A stretch of 64,000 nt of DNA from CAVTWH01 sp963738365 (GCA_963738365.1 CAVTWH010000008.1:124001-188000), one strand, 5' to 3'. Numbered from the stretch's first letter, positions 49,228 to 59,371 are shown. Numbers and translations are program-made. Notes: generated by a model not told the origin, from the sequence alone.

Positions 49228-51326
49228 CCGAGGGCATCGTCAAGATCCTGGACGGCAACACCTTCGTGGTGAGCGACAGCAGCGGCGACATCAGCGCGCT
49301 GCCCACCGACCCCACCGGGCTGTTCTCCTTCGACACCCGCTACCTGTCCAGCTGGCAGCTCACCGTCGACGGCGAGAAGCTGCACCCGCTCTCGGTCGAC
49401 GACCTGCAGTACTTCGAGAGCCGGTTCTTCCTGGTCCCCGGCACCGGCACGGTCTACGTCGACGCCAAGCTCTCGGTCATCCGGCAGCGCTCGGTGGCCG
49501 GCGGCGGGTTCCACGAGTCGCTGCGCATCCTCAACCACGACGACAAGCCGGTGCACCTCACCGTCCGGATCGACGCCGGCGCCGACTTCGCCGACCTGTT
49601 CGAGGTCAAGGACGCGCTGACCAAGAAGGGCAAGTACTTCACCAAGGTGGAGCGCGCCAAGCTCACCCTGGGCTACGAGCGGGAGACCTACCACCGGGAG
49701 ACGGCGATCACCTCGTCCGCCCCGGCCGCCTTCGACGAGCACGGGCTCACCTTCACCCTCAAGATCAAGTCTCACCAGGAGTGGCACACCGACCTCACCG
49801 TGCTCTCCGCCGCGCTCGGCCCGACCGGCAAGCCGCTGCTGCCCACGCCACCCCGCATCGAGCGGGACATGGCCGCCGACCTGGACAAGTGGATGGCCGA
49901 CGCGCCCTGGCTGGAGAGCGACTGGGAGCCGCTGCGCCGCACCTACCAGCGCAGCCTGGTCGACCTCGCGGCGCTGCGGTTCCGGCCGCCGGCCGCCGGC
50001 CAGCACGCCCTGCCGGCCGCCGGGCTGCCCTGGTTCATGGCCATGTTCGGCCGGGACAGCATCCTCACCAGCCTGCAGGCGCTGCCGTTCGTGCCCGACC
50101 TGGCCCGCACCACGCTGCGCATCCTGGCCCAGTGGCAGGGCACCAGCAGCGACGACTTCCGCGACGAGGACCCGGGCAAGATCCTGCACGAGATGCGCTA
50201 CGGCGAGCTGACCGCCTTCGAGGAGCGCCCGCACGCCCCCTACTACGGCAGCGCCGACGCCACCGCCCTGTTCGTCATCCTGCTCGACGAGTACGAGCGC
50301 TGGACCGGCGACACCCGGCTGGTCCGCGAACTGGAGTACGAGACCCGCGCCGCGCTCAACTGGATCAGCGCCTACGGCGACCTGTCCGGCAACGGCTACG
50401 TCGCCTACTCCGCCCGGCGCCCGGAAACCGGCCTGGAGAACCAGTGCTGGAAGGACTCCCCGGACTCGATCAGCTACACCGACGGCCGGCTGCCCGGCTT
50501 CCCGCGCGCCACCTGCGAACTACAGGGCTACGCCTACGACGCGAAGATGCGCGGCGCCCGGCTGGCCCGCCTGGTCTGGCGCGACTTCCCGTACGCCGAC
50601 GCGCTGGAGGCCGACGCGGCGGCGCTCAAGGAGCGGTTCAACCGGGACTACTGGATCGCCGACCGGGGCTACTACGCGCTGGCCCTGGAGCCCGACGGCA
50701 GCCAGGTGGACGGGCTCTCCTCCAACAACGGGCACCTGCTGTGGAGCGGCATCGTCGAGGCCGGCCGGGCCCGCCAGGTGGTCGACCACCTGATGGGGCC
50801 GCGGCTGTTCTCCGGCTGGGGGGTACGCACGCTCGCCGAGGGGGAGGGGCGCTACAACCCGATCGGGTACCACGTGGGCACGGTGTGGCCGTTCGACAAC
50901 TCGTTCATCGCCTGGGGGCTGCGCCGGTACGGGTACAAGGCGGAGGCGGCCCGGATCGCCGCGGGCATCCTGGACGCCGCCGAGTTCTTCGAGGGCCGGC
51001 TCCCCGAGGCGTTCGGCGGCTACGAGCGGGACACCACCAAGTACCCGGTGCAGTACCCGACCGCGTGCAGCCCGCAGGCCTGGTCGACCGGTACCCCGCT
51101 GCTGCTGCTGCGGACCATGCTGGGGCTGGAGCCGATCGAGGACCAGCTGGTGGTGGACCCGGCGCTGCCGGCCGGCATCGGCCGGGTCGGCCTGCTGGAC
51201 ATCCCCGGCCGGTGGGGCAAGGTGGACGCCTTCGGCCGGGGCCGGGTGGAGACCAGGGCACCGGCGCGGCGTCGGCTGCTCGGTGTCGAGGCGGCCGGCG
51301 GACGGACCCGGTCGCCCTCAGCGTGA
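49224..51326 (+). CDS. Glycogen debranching-type amylo-alpha-1,6-glucosidase
   Basis: A 700-residue enzyme. The N-terminal debranching domain (about 1-210; FVVSDSSGDISALPTDPTGLF, DTRYLSSWQLTVDG) is followed by an (alpha/alpha)6 barrel with LPWFMAMFGRDSILTS, EMRYGELTAFEE and SPQAWSTGTPLLLLRTMLGL. It would hydrolyse alpha-1,6 or related glucosidic bonds in glycogen-like polymers. The coupled SCP2-like gene upstream is an odd partner for it. Confidence 0.9.
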   Translation: MTEGIVKILDGNTFVVSDSSGDISALPTDPTGLFSFDTRYLSSWQLTVDGEKLHPLSVDDLQYFESRFFLVPGTGTVYVDAKLSVIRQRSVAGGGFHESLRILNHDDKPVHLTVRIDAGADFADLFEVKDALTKKGKYFTKVERAKLTLGYERETYHRETAITSSAPAAFDEHGLTFTLKIKSHQEWHTDLTVLSAALGPTGKPLLPTPPRIERDMAADLDKWMADAPWLESDWEPLRRTYQRSLVDLAALRFRPPAAGQHALPAAGLPWFMAMFGRDSILTSLQALPFVPDLARTTLRILAQWQGTSSDDFRDEDPGKILHEMRYGELTAFEERPHAPYYGSADATALFVILLDEYERWTGDTRLVRELEYETRAALNWISAYGDLSGNGYVAYSARRPETGLENQCWKDSPDSISYTDGRLPGFPRATCELQGYAYDAKMRGARLARLVWRDFPYADALEADAAALKERFNRDYWIADRGYYALALEPDGSQVDGLSSNNGHLLWSGIVEAGRARQVVDHLMGPRLFSGWGVRTLAEGEGRYNPIGYHVGTVWPFDNSFIAWGLRRYGYKAEAARIAAGILDAAEFFEGRLPEAFGGYERDTTKYPVQYPTACSPQAWSTGTPLLLLRTMLGLEPIEDQLVVDPALPAGIGRVGLLDIPGRWGKVDAFGRGRVETRAPARRRLLGVEAAGGRTRSPSA

Positions 51327-51351
51327 GCTGGAAGTTTGGTACCTTTTCGCA

Positions 51352-51576
51352 ATGACCGCGCAGTCTGTCGTCATCTCCCTCGAGCTTCCGGTCGACCTCT
51401 ACCAGGCACTGCGGGACGAGGCCCAGCGCGACGACGGCGGCCGCCCGCTCGACGTGGCCATCGTGGCGACGCTGCGCGCCCACGTCACCAGCCGCCAGCG
51501 CGCGGCCCGGGTGTCCCGGCTCAGCGCCGAGATCCGCGAACGCCACGGCCAGTTGCTCCGCGAACTGACCCGGTAG
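51352..51576 (+). CDS. Small ribbon-helix-helix-like protein
   Basis: A 74-residue protein. SVVISLELPVDLYQALRDEAQRDD resembles a ribbon-helix-helix start and the rest is helical and basic. ATG 51352 lacks a strong ribosome site, so it may be leaderless. No toxin gene is adjacent. DNA binding is inferred. Confidence 0.5.
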   Translation: MTAQSVVISLELPVDLYQALRDEAQRDDGGRPLDVAIVATLRAHVTSRQRAARVSRLSAEIRERHGQLLRELTR

Positions 51577-51582
51577 CGCCGG

Positions 51583-52590
51583 CTACCGGTCGGTGGCGCC
51601 GTAGCGGGCCAGCAGCTCCGAGCGGATCGCCGGGCGGCTGCCGAAGACCTGCAGGAAGGCTGCCTCACGGAGCAGCCGCTGGGCGTGTTCGGCGCGTAGC
51701 ACCGCCCGGGCGCCGGTGCGGACCAGCAGGATGGTGGCCGCCCGCAGCGCCAGCTCGGAGGCGGCGGCGCGGGCGGCTGGGGTGCCGGCGGCGTCCGCGC
51801 CGAGCAGCGCCGCCCGGCAGGCGGCGAGCTCGTCGTCGAGCGGCCCGGAGCCGAGCAGCGCGGCGCAGCGGGCCGCCACGCCGAGCGCCAGGAACCCGTT
51901 GAGCACCGAGCCGCCGGCGTCGCCGGCCAGCCACTCGTCGTAGTCGACCAGGCCGGTGAGCCGGTCGGCCGGCACCACGTGCCGGTCGAAGCGCAGGTGC
52001 ACGGTACGGCTGGCGGTGGCCGCCACCAGTTCCAGCGGCTCGGCGCGCAGTGTCGGGCCGGTGACCGCGTCGGCGAGCAGGTACCGGATGAGGTTGTCCG
52101 CGCCGCGGACCGCCACGTGCAGCGTGTCGATCATGTCCCAGCCGGTCACCCAGGTGACCTCGCCGTCCAGCTCGTAGGCGTCGGGCAGCTCCCGCACGCG
52201 CAGCCGGGCGGCGCCGGGGCGCAGGCCGGACAGGGCGATGCCGGCGCGGCGCTCGCCGCGTGACAGCGGCCCGAGGAAGCGCTGCGTGATACCCGGCCGG
52301 TCGCTGAACGCGGTGGCGATCAGCGGGCCGTGGTGCTGCAGGTAGACGAAGGCGGTGGCCAGGCAGCCGGAGGCGAGCGTCTCGATGATCGCCGCCGCGG
52401 TACCGAGGTCGGCGACGCCCAGGCCGCCGGCCTCCACCGGGGCGGCAACGCCGTAGAACCCCTGGGCCGCGAGCAGGTCCAGGTGGCCGGCCGGGACCCG
52501 GTCGGCCCGGTCGACCGCCAGCGCCGCGGGGAGGAGCACGTCCTCCGCGAGCTGCCGGGCCCGCTCCCGCATCACCGCCGCGTCCGCCAT
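51583..52590 (-). CDS. Acyl-CoA dehydrogenase-family protein
   Basis: A 335-residue flavoprotein. The N-terminal helical domain (residues 1-110, GFYGVAAPVEAGGLGV), the beta domain with IALSGLRPGAARLRV and VTGWDMIDTLHVAVRG, and the C-terminal helical bundle are recognisable. At 335 residues it is shorter than the usual 380-400, and I do not see the standard catalytic Glu region, so it may act as an oxidoreductase on another substrate. Confidence 0.8.
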   Translation of the reverse strand: MADAAVMRERARQLAEDVLLPAALAVDRADRVPAGHLDLLAAQGFYGVAAPVEAGGLGVADLGTAAAIIETLASGCLATAFVYLQHHGPLIATAFSDRPGITQRFLGPLSRGERRAGIALSGLRPGAARLRVRELPDAYELDGEVTWVTGWDMIDTLHVAVRGADNLIRYLLADAVTGPTLRAEPLELVAATASRTVHLRFDRHVVPADRLTGLVDYDEWLAGDAGGSVLNGFLALGVAARCAALLGSGPLDDELAACRAALLGADAAGTPAARAAASELALRAATILLVRTGARAVLRAEHAQRLLREAAFLQVFGSRPAIRSELLARYGATDR

Positions 52591-52679
52591 CCGGTCACCT
52601 TAACCGCCGGGGACGCGGGCCAACCGATCATGACAATGGGGGTACGGTGGACAAAACGGTTTCGACAGCGGGGGGTGCC

Positions 52680-52871
52680 ATGACCACCCTGGAGCCACCG
52701 GTCGCGCAGACGGCCTTCCATCGCAGGGAGAGCCTGCACCAGGAGGCCGAACGGATCGCGGTACCCAACTTCGACTGGATCGCCGCGCCGATCGACGGCA
52801 TCGCCGCCGCCTTCTCCGCGCTCACCCATCCGCACCCGCACCATCCGCACGCCGAGCCGCCCACCGGCTGA
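52680..52871 (+). CDS. Small hypothetical protein
   Basis: A 63-residue protein starting at ATG 52680 with GGGGG ahead. It has a His/Pro-rich tail (HPHPHHPHAEPP) that could bind metal. No family recognised. GTG 52647 is an alternative start. Confidence 0.45.
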   Translation: MTTLEPPVAQTAFHRRESLHQEAERIAVPNFDWIAAPIDGIAAAFSALTHPHPHHPHAEPPTG

Positions 52872-52898
52872 GCGTCCGCCGGCTCGGCGTACGTCGCC

Positions 52899-53612
52899 TC
52901 AGTGCGTCTCGCCGGCCAGCGTGAAGGAGCGCAGCCGCTCGATCGCCAGCACGGTGCCCAGCAGCACGAACAGCGCCGCCATCACCAGCGCGGTGGGCAG
53001 CCCCACACTGGCCCGCAGGATGTCCCCGCCGCCGATCCGGTCGGCCACCGTGATCGCGTACTGCTCGATCGCCAGCGACCGGGTGCCGGCCAGCAGATTG
53101 GTCAGCAGCCCCTCCCAGAGCAGCACGTACACCAGCCCGATCAGCACCGGCCAGCGGCTGACCACGGACATCGCCACGAACAGCGCGCAGTAGGCGACGC
53201 TGGCCAGCACGGCGCCCGCCGCCAGGCCCAGCCCGAACCGGGCACCGTGCGCGATCAGCCCGGCCAGGAACATCGCCGCCCCGGTGACCGCGCCGGTGAC
53301 GCCGGCCGCCACGGCCAGCTTCGCCAGCAGGATCTCCCGCCGGGACAGCGGCTTGGCCAGCAGGTGCACCAGGGTGCCGTCGTCGATCTCGGCGCCCAGC
53401 ACGCTGGCCCCGATCACCAGCGCCATGATCGGTACCACCACCGCGAAGCCGAGCCCCTGCACCACGCCCGGGATCCAGCCGGTCTCCGCCGGGCGCCGCC
53501 AGTGCCCCAGCACGGTCAGCGCGAGCAGCAGCGCCGGCAGCGGCGCCAGCAGCCACACCCGCGCCCGCCCGAACAGGCTGCGCAGGGTGAGCTGCGCGAT
53601 CGTCAGGTTCAT
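52899..53612 (-). CDS. ABC transporter permease (ABC-2 type)
   Basis: A 237-residue membrane protein with about six hydrophobic helices (ARVWLLAPLPALLLALTVLGH; MALVIGASVLGAEIDDGTLVHLLAKPLSRRE). The EIDDGTLVHLLAKP stretch is typical of ABC-2 permeases. ATG 53612 overlaps the ATPase stop by four bases. It is the last gene of a four-gene minus-strand cluster with two ATPase/permease pairs. Confidence 0.88.
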   Translation of the reverse strand: MNLTIAQLTLRSLFGRARVWLLAPLPALLLALTVLGHWRRPAETGWIPGVVQGLGFAVVVPIMALVIGASVLGAEIDDGTLVHLLAKPLSRREILLAKLAVAAGVTGAVTGAAMFLAGLIAHGARFGLGLAAGAVLASVAYCALFVAMSVVSRWPVLIGLVYVLLWEGLLTNLLAGTRSLAIEQYAITVADRIGGGDILRASVGLPTALVMAALFVLLGTVLAIERLRSFTLAGETH

Positions 53613-54533
53613 CGGGCCGCCACCTCCTGGGCGATCAGGTAGGAGAAGACGCTCTCCAGGGACTCGTCGGCCGGGCGCAGCTGGCGTACCCCGACCCCGA
53701 CGCGCAGCGCCAGCCGGGGGAACGCCCGGGTGAAGGCGCCGTAGTCGCTGACCCGTACCGACAGGCCGGCGGGTCCGACCTCGACGCCGGCCACCGACTC
53801 CTCGGCGATCAGCGCCGCCGCCAGCCGCCGGTCGTCGGTGGTCAGCATGGCGAACACGTGCGGCCGATGGGTCATCAGCCGGCGGATCGTACGGAAATCG
53901 CCGGAGGCGGCCAGCCGCCCGGCGACCATCACCTGCACCGTGCCCGACACCTGCTCCACCTCCTCCAGGATGTGCGAGGAGAACAGCACGGTGACCCCGG
54001 CGTCGCCCATCGCGTGCAGCAGCTCCATCATCTGCAGGCGCTGGCGCGGGTCCATGCCGTTGAACGGCTCGTCCAGCAGCAGCACCCCGGGCCGGTGCAC
54101 CAGCGCGGCGGCCACCCGGGTGCGCTGCCGCATGCCCTTGGAGTAGGTGGCCATCCGGCGCCCCGCCGCGTCGCCCATCTCCACCTGGTCGATCGCCCGC
54201 CGGGCGGCGGCCGCCGGGTCGGCCAGCTTGTGCAGCTTGGCGCTGGCCAGCACGAAGTCGTACCCGGTGAGGAAGCCGTGCACCGACTCCCGTTCGACCA
54301 CCAGCCCGACCGTGCGGTAGATCTCCGGGTTCCGCCAGGGGGCGTCCGTCCACGGTCAGCGCGCCCCGCGACGGCGGCAGGAAGCCGGCCATCATGTGCA
54401 GCAGCGTGGTCTTGCCGGCGCCGTTCGGGCCGAGCAGCCCGGTCACGCCCGGGCGCAGGGTCATGGTGACGTCGTTGACCGCGACCACGTTGCCGTACCA
54501 GCGGGAGACGCCGGTGAGCTCGACGGTGCTCAT
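53609..54533 (-). pseudogene. ABC transporter ATPase with an internal frameshift
   Basis: Reading from ATG 54533 gives MSTVELTGVSRWYGN, Walker A LLGPNGAGKTTLLHM and GALTVDGRP; the frame breaks at the run of five G at 54338-54342 (plus strand). The next frame continues WRNPEIYRTVGLVVERE, the signature YSKGMRQRTRVAAALVHRP, Walker B VLLLDEPFNGMD and the H-loop SSHI. Total length is 3n+1, so one base is extra or two are missing. Everything else is intact and overlaps both neighbours by four bases, so an assembly indel is as likely as true loss of function. Confidence 0.75.
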
Positions 54534-55384
54534 CCGCTGACCCTCCGGTAGCGCAGCTGGAACAGGGTGACGGTGCCGGCCACCAGCAGCAGCGTGACGG
54601 CCAGGAACAGCGGGCCCCGGTTGCTGGCCACCGTCCCGTGCACCTGGAAGATCCACTCTTTGAGGCCGATGACCAGATTCGGCGGGCGGATCAGCCGGCC
54701 CACCGCCTTGCCGTTGTCCCCGCCGATGATCGGCTCCACCGCCGCGCCGATCGCGTAGGTCAGCAGGAAGAAGCCGACGATCGCGGCCGCGGCCACCATC
54801 CGCCGGCGCAGCCAGGAGGCGATCAGCAGGGCGAGCGGGCCGAGGACCAGCGCGTAGATCGCGGCCAGCGCCAGGGCGCCGAGGAAGTCGGTGAACTCGT
54901 GCACCCGGGCGTGCCAGCTGTCCACGGAGAACTCGCCGGCCACCAGGATCAGGGTGAGCGGGCCGGCGTAGAGCAGCCACTGGGCGCTCGCCAGGGCGGC
55001 GAGCTTCGCCCAGGCGTAGTCGGCGCGGGACAGCGGCCGGGAGAAGTAGAGCGGCAGCAGGCCGTTGCGCAGGTCCCGGCTGACCAGCTCGGGCGCCGCC
55101 GCGGCCAGCCAGAGCAGCACCACCAGCGCCGGGTCGTCGCAGAAGCCGAGGTACGAGATGGGCATCTTGCCGGTCTGCACCCGGATCGCGATGTCGATGA
55201 CGGCGAGGAACACCAGCACCCCCACCATCGCCCACGGGAAGATCTTCGACTTCGCCGACCGGCCCAGCCCGAACGCGGTGCGCAGGCCGTGCCGGTAGAG
55301 CGACCGGGCGATGAAGCCGCGACCGAGCCGGGGGCCGGTGTAGCGCTGGTAGCCGATGTCGTGGATGACGCTATCGGGCGCCAT
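54530..55384 (-). CDS. ABC transporter permease
   Basis: A 284-residue membrane protein with about six helices. A conserved N-terminal IHDIGYQRYTGPRLGR stretch marks the actinobacterial ABC-2 permease group that pairs with CcmA-like ATPases. RDLRNGLLPLYFSRPLSRADY is the cytoplasmic coupling loop. ATG 55384 overlaps the upstream ATPase by 14 bp and its stop overlaps the next ATPase start, so all four genes form one operon. Confidence 0.88.
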   Translation of the reverse strand: MAPDSVIHDIGYQRYTGPRLGRGFIARSLYRHGLRTAFGLGRSAKSKIFPWAMVGVLVFLAVIDIAIRVQTGKMPISYLGFCDDPALVVLLWLAAAAPELVSRDLRNGLLPLYFSRPLSRADYAWAKLAALASAQWLLYAGPLTLILVAGEFSVDSWHARVHEFTDFLGALALAAIYALVLGPLALLIASWLRRRMVAAAAIVGFFLLTYAIGAAVEPIIGGDNGKAVGRLIRPPNLVIGLKEWIFQVHGTVASNRGPLFLAVTLLLVAGTVTLFQLRYRRVSG

Positions 55385-56301
55385 GGCCAGCCTCCTGCGG
55401 GATCGGTGCGGCGAACAGTTCGGCGACGTGGTGGCGGCGCTGGTCGAGCCGGTGCAGCGGCAGGTCCAGGTCGGCCACGGCGCGCATGATCGGGTCGTAG
55501 GTGCCGTCGCCGGCCAGCGGGACCAGCAGCACCCGGCCGTCCCGGGCGACCGCGAGCCCGTCGGCGGCCAGCCGCGAGGCCAGTGCCTCGCTGCCCTCGT
55601 CCACCTCGACCGCGAGTACCCCCTGGCCGGTGGTCATCGCGTCGATCCGGTCGGCGCGCAGCAGCCGACCGGCGTCGATCGCGACCAGCGTGTCGCAGAT
55701 CCGCTCGACCTCGCCGAGCAGGTGCGAGCAGACCACCACCGAGATGCCGAACTCGTGCCCGATCCGGTCGATCAGCGCCAGCATCGCCTCCCGACCGGCC
55801 GGGTCGAGCCCGTTCGTCGGCTCGTCCAGCAGCAGCAGGTCGGGATCGTGGACCAGCGCCTGGGCCAGCTTGACCCGCTGCTTCATGCCGGTGGAGTAGC
55901 CGCCGATCTGGCGGTAGCGCTCCTCGTAGAGGCCGACGTGGCGCAGCGTCTCGGAGGCGCGCTCCCGGGCGACCGTCTTCGGCAGGCCGCTCATCCGGGC
56001 CAGGTGCGTGACGAACTCGACCGCGGTGAGGTCCGGCGGCAAGCGCGTCGGACTCGGGCATGTAGCCGACCCGGGCCCGGATCGCCGGCCCGTCCGCCGC
56101 CGGGTCGAGCCCGAACACCCGGACGCTGCCGGCCGTCGGGGTGAGCAGTCCCAGCAGGATCTTGATGAGCGTCGATTTGCCCGCCCCGTTGGCGCCGACC
56201 AGCCCGATCACGCCGGGCTCGACGGCCACCGTCAGTTCGTCGAGCGCGGTGATCCGGCCCCCGTAGCGCATCGTCAACCCGTTGGTCTCGACCATCGGCA
56301 T
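55371..56301 (-). pseudogene. Second ABC transporter ATPase with an internal frameshift
   Basis: From ATG 56301 the protein reads MPMVETNGLTMRYGG, Walker A VGANGAGKSTLIKIL, then VGYMPESDAL; one inserted base near 56042 (CTTGCC where CTGCC is expected) shifts the frame. The other frame continues PPDLTAVEFVTHLARMSGLP, the signature YSTGMKQRVKLAQAL, Walker B LLLLDEPTNGLD and CSHLLGE. Length is 3n+1. As with the sister ATPase the damage is a single base after the Q-loop region, which may be a sequencing artefact or shared decay of the exporter. Confidence 0.75.
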
Positions 56302-56392
56302 ACCGGCACGGTACGGGCCGCAGGGCCGCCGGCACAGTCCGGATTTCCCCTGGTTGCCGACCCCTAAGGTGCGCCGGGGCGATGATGGGGCG

Positions 56393-57823
56393 ATGGATCC
56401 ACTGGCCGACAAGGGCGCCGCGCTGGCCCCGCTGACCCAGGTGCACGACGCCGCCGCCGGGTACCTGGCCGGCCTGGACGCCGCCCCGGTGGTCGAGCCG
56501 GCCGCCGCCGCGCTGCTGGACGAGCTGGACCGGCCGCTGCCCGCCCACGGCACCGGCGCCGCGGCCACCCTGGCGCAGCTGATCCCGGTGGCCACCGCGG
56601 CCGGTACCCGCTCCAGCGGCCCGCACTTCTACCACTTCGTCATCGGCGGTGCCACGCCCGCCGCGATGGCCGCCGACTGGCTGGCCGCCCTGCTCGACCA
56701 GAACGCCGCCATGCGCGCCTCGTCGGCGCTGGCCACCCGGGTCGAGGAGGTGGCGCTGCGCTGGCTGGTCGAGCTGTTCGGGCTGCCGGCCGGCTGGGGC
56801 GGTGCCCTGGTCGGCAGCGCCACCTACGCCAACTTCACGGGCCTGGCCTGCGCCACCCACTGGTGGGGCGAGCAGCACGGCGTGGACGTGGCCGCCGACG
56901 GCCTGGCCGGGCTGCCCCGGATGCCGGTGCTCTCGGGCGGCTACCTGCACCCCAGCGCCCGCAAGGCGCTGCAACTGCTCGGGCACGGCAAGGACGGCGT
57001 GCAGGTGTACGCCCGGGACGCCGCCGGGCGGCTGGATGTCGACGCGCTCGCCGCCCGGCTGGCGCAGCTGTCCGCACCGGCGGTGCTGATCGGCAACGCC
57101 GGTGAGGTCAACACCGGCGACTTCGACCCGCTCGACGCGCTCGCCGACCTGGCCGCCGAGCACGGCGCCTGGCTGCACGTGGACGGCGCGTTCGGGGCGT
57201 TCGCCGCGCTCTCACCGCGCTCGGCGCACCTGGTGCGCGGGATGGACCGGGCCGACTCGGTGGCCGCCGACGCGCACAAGTGGCTCAACGTCCCCTACGA
57301 GAGCGGCTTCACCCTGCTGGCCCGGCCGGAGCGGCTGGGGCGGGCGTTCGGCATGCCCGGGGCGGCGTACCTGCCGGACGCCAGCGGGGCGGACAGCGGG
57401 TACATGCTGTTCGGGCCGGACTCCTCGCGCCGGGCCCGGGCGCTGCCGATCTGGGCGACCCTGGCCGCGTACGGCCGGGACGGCTACCGGCGGCTGGTCG
57501 AGCGCCACCTGGACCTGGCGCAGCTGCTGGCCGGCCTGGTGGACGCCGCCCCCGACCTGGAGCGGCTGGCCGAGGTACCGCTGTGCATCGTCTGTTTCCG
57601 CTACGCCCCGCCCGCCCACAGCGACGCCGAGCTGGACGAGCTGAACCGCCGGCTGGGCCGGGCGCTGCTCGCCGACGGCCGGGTCTACGCCGGTACCACC
57701 GTCTTCGAAGGGCGGGTGGCGCTGCGTCCCGCGCTGACCAACTGGCGGATCACCGCGGCCGACATCGAGCACTTCGTGGCCGTGGTCCGCGAGCTGGGCG
57801 CCGCCTGCCTGACCGCGCCCTGA
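56393..57823 (+). CDS. PLP-dependent group II decarboxylase-family protein
   Basis: A 476-residue pyridoxal-phosphate enzyme. SSGPHFYHFVIGGATPAAMAADWLAALLDQN, an aspartate loop AWLHVDGAFGAFAAL and the Schiff-base lysine in ADAHKWLNVPYESG are clear. The family includes aromatic amino-acid and glutamate decarboxylases; the substrate here is unknown. ATG 56393 has a weak GGGG site and the frame is open to 56282, so the start is not certain. It is divergent from the ABC cluster. Confidence 0.88.
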   Translation: MDPLADKGAALAPLTQVHDAAAGYLAGLDAAPVVEPAAAALLDELDRPLPAHGTGAAATLAQLIPVATAAGTRSSGPHFYHFVIGGATPAAMAADWLAALLDQNAAMRASSALATRVEEVALRWLVELFGLPAGWGGALVGSATYANFTGLACATHWWGEQHGVDVAADGLAGLPRMPVLSGGYLHPSARKALQLLGHGKDGVQVYARDAAGRLDVDALAARLAQLSAPAVLIGNAGEVNTGDFDPLDALADLAAEHGAWLHVDGAFGAFAALSPRSAHLVRGMDRADSVAADAHKWLNVPYESGFTLLARPERLGRAFGMPGAAYLPDASGADSGYMLFGPDSSRRARALPIWATLAAYGRDGYRRLVERHLDLAQLLAGLVDAAPDLERLAEVPLCIVCFRYAPPAHSDAELDELNRRLGRALLADGRVYAGTTVFEGRVALRPALTNWRITAADIEHFVAVVRELGAACLTAP

Positions 57824-57854
57824 CCCGCGCCCGCACCCGGGGCGAGCGGCACGC

Positions 57855-59345
57855 TCACGTCGCGGCGCCGGGCACCGATCCGACCGGCGTCGGCGCGGGG
57901 CGCGGCTTGGCGAAGGTGAAGGCGAGCGGGACCGTCGCCGCCGCGATGACCGCACCGACGGTGAACGCCACGCTCATCGCGTGCACGGTGCCGGCCGCGC
58001 CGGGCGCACCGTGCCGCACCGCCGACCCGAAGATCGTCACCAGTACCGACAGGCCCAGCACGCTGCCGATCTGCTGCGTGGTCTGTAGCGTGCCGCCGGC
58101 CGCTCCGGCGTCGGCCGGTGGCACGGTGGCCATGATCACCGGGTTCAGCGGGACGAACCCGAGGCCGCCGCCGATGCCCAGCATCGCCATCGGTCCCAAC
58201 AGGTCGCCCAGGTACCGGCTGTGCGGGGTGAGGCCGCGCAGCCAGAGCATCCCGCCGACCATGAGCAGGGTGCCGGTCAGCACGAGCGGCCTCGGCCCGA
58301 GCCGCCCGAGCAGCCGCGGTACCAGCCGGCTCATGGCGAACATCCCGACCGCCATGGGCAGGAACGCCAGCCCCGTGGCCACCGCGCCGTAGCCCAACTG
58401 GTTCTGCAGGAACTGGGTGAGGAAGAAGTAGGTGGACATCAGCGCGGCGGCGCCGAGGAAGAAGGTGGCGTAGCCGGCGGCCCGGTTGCGGTCGGCGAAC
58501 AGCCGCAGCGGCAGCAGCGGCGCGGGGCTGCGCGCCTCGACGGCCAGGAAGGCGGCCAGGGTCGCCAGTCCGGCGCCGAGCGGCACCGTCGTCGACGGCG
58601 TGGCCCAGCCGTGGGCGGCGGCGTGCAGCAGGGCGTAGACCAGGGCGGCGACGCCGGCGCTCGCGCAGGCCGCACCGGCGATGTCCAGCCGGGCCGGGTG
58701 CCGGGCCGGCTCGGCGATGTAGCGCCGCCCGAGCACCAGCGCCGCCGCCCCGACCGGCACGTTGATGAACAGCACGGCGCGCCACGAGCTGAGTTCGGTG
58801 AGTACGCCGCCGAGGACCAGCCCGACCGCGAAGGCGCCGCCGGCCACGGCGGACATCAGGGCCAGGGCGCGTACCCGTTCCCGGGCGTCGGTGACCGTGG
58901 TGGTGATCAGCGCGATGGTGTTCGGCCCGGCGGCCGCCGCGCCCACGCCTTGGGCCACCCGGGCGGCGAGCAGCCAGCCGGCGCCCGGGGCCAGCCCGCC
59001 CACCAGCGATGCCACGGTGAACAGGGCGATACCGGCGAGGAAGACCCGGCGCCGGCCGAGGATGTCGCCGGCCCGGCCGCCGAGCAGCAGCAGGCCGCCG
59101 AAGGCCAGCGTGTACGCGCTCATCACCCAGGCCAGCCCGGTGGCGGAGAAGCCCAGCTCGGCCCTGATCCGGGGGAGCGCCACGTTCATCACCGTGGTGT
59201 CCAGGATCAGCATCAGCGTGCAGCTCACCATGATCGCCAGGGGTAGCCGGTGCCCGGTGGCCGCCCCGGGCTGTCCGACCGGTGCGTCGGCGGATCCTGC
59301 CCCGCTGGGCCTTGCCGGCGCGGAGGTGGCTCGGGACGTGGGCAT
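57855..59345 (-). CDS. MFS drug-resistance transporter (DHA2, 14-TM type)
   Basis: A 496-residue transporter of the EmrB/QacA group. The family opening LILDTTVMNVALPRI lies in TM1, and GGRAGDILGRRRVFLAGIALFTVASL covers the loop 2-3 motif A. Fourteen hydrophobic segments fit the length. It would export a toxic compound by proton antiport. A TetR gene is divergent and a perfect 9-bp inverted repeat lies 27-51 bp upstream of ATG 59345. Confidence 0.92.
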   Translation of the reverse strand: MPTSRATSAPARPSGAGSADAPVGQPGAATGHRLPLAIMVSCTLMLILDTTVMNVALPRIRAELGFSATGLAWVMSAYTLAFGGLLLLGGRAGDILGRRRVFLAGIALFTVASLVGGLAPGAGWLLAARVAQGVGAAAAGPNTIALITTTVTDARERVRALALMSAVAGGAFAVGLVLGGVLTELSSWRAVLFINVPVGAAALVLGRRYIAEPARHPARLDIAGAACASAGVAALVYALLHAAAHGWATPSTTVPLGAGLATLAAFLAVEARSPAPLLPLRLFADRNRAAGYATFFLGAAALMSTYFFLTQFLQNQLGYGAVATGLAFLPMAVGMFAMSRLVPRLLGRLGPRPLVLTGTLLMVGGMLWLRGLTPHSRYLGDLLGPMAMLGIGGGLGFVPLNPVIMATVPPADAGAAGGTLQTTQQIGSVLGLSVLVTIFGSAVRHGAPGAAGTVHAMSVAFTVGAVIAAATVPLAFTFAKPRPAPTPVGSVPGAAT

Positions 59346-59371
59346 GGGCGCTCCTACCGACGGCGACGGGC

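Noticed and set aside
52899..55235. 778-codon minus-strand frame as an ATPase-permease fusion
   Set aside because: It is a chance read-through: out-of-frame permease, start of the ATPase, out-of-frame middle, then the real permease. Separate genes with overlaps explain the region better.
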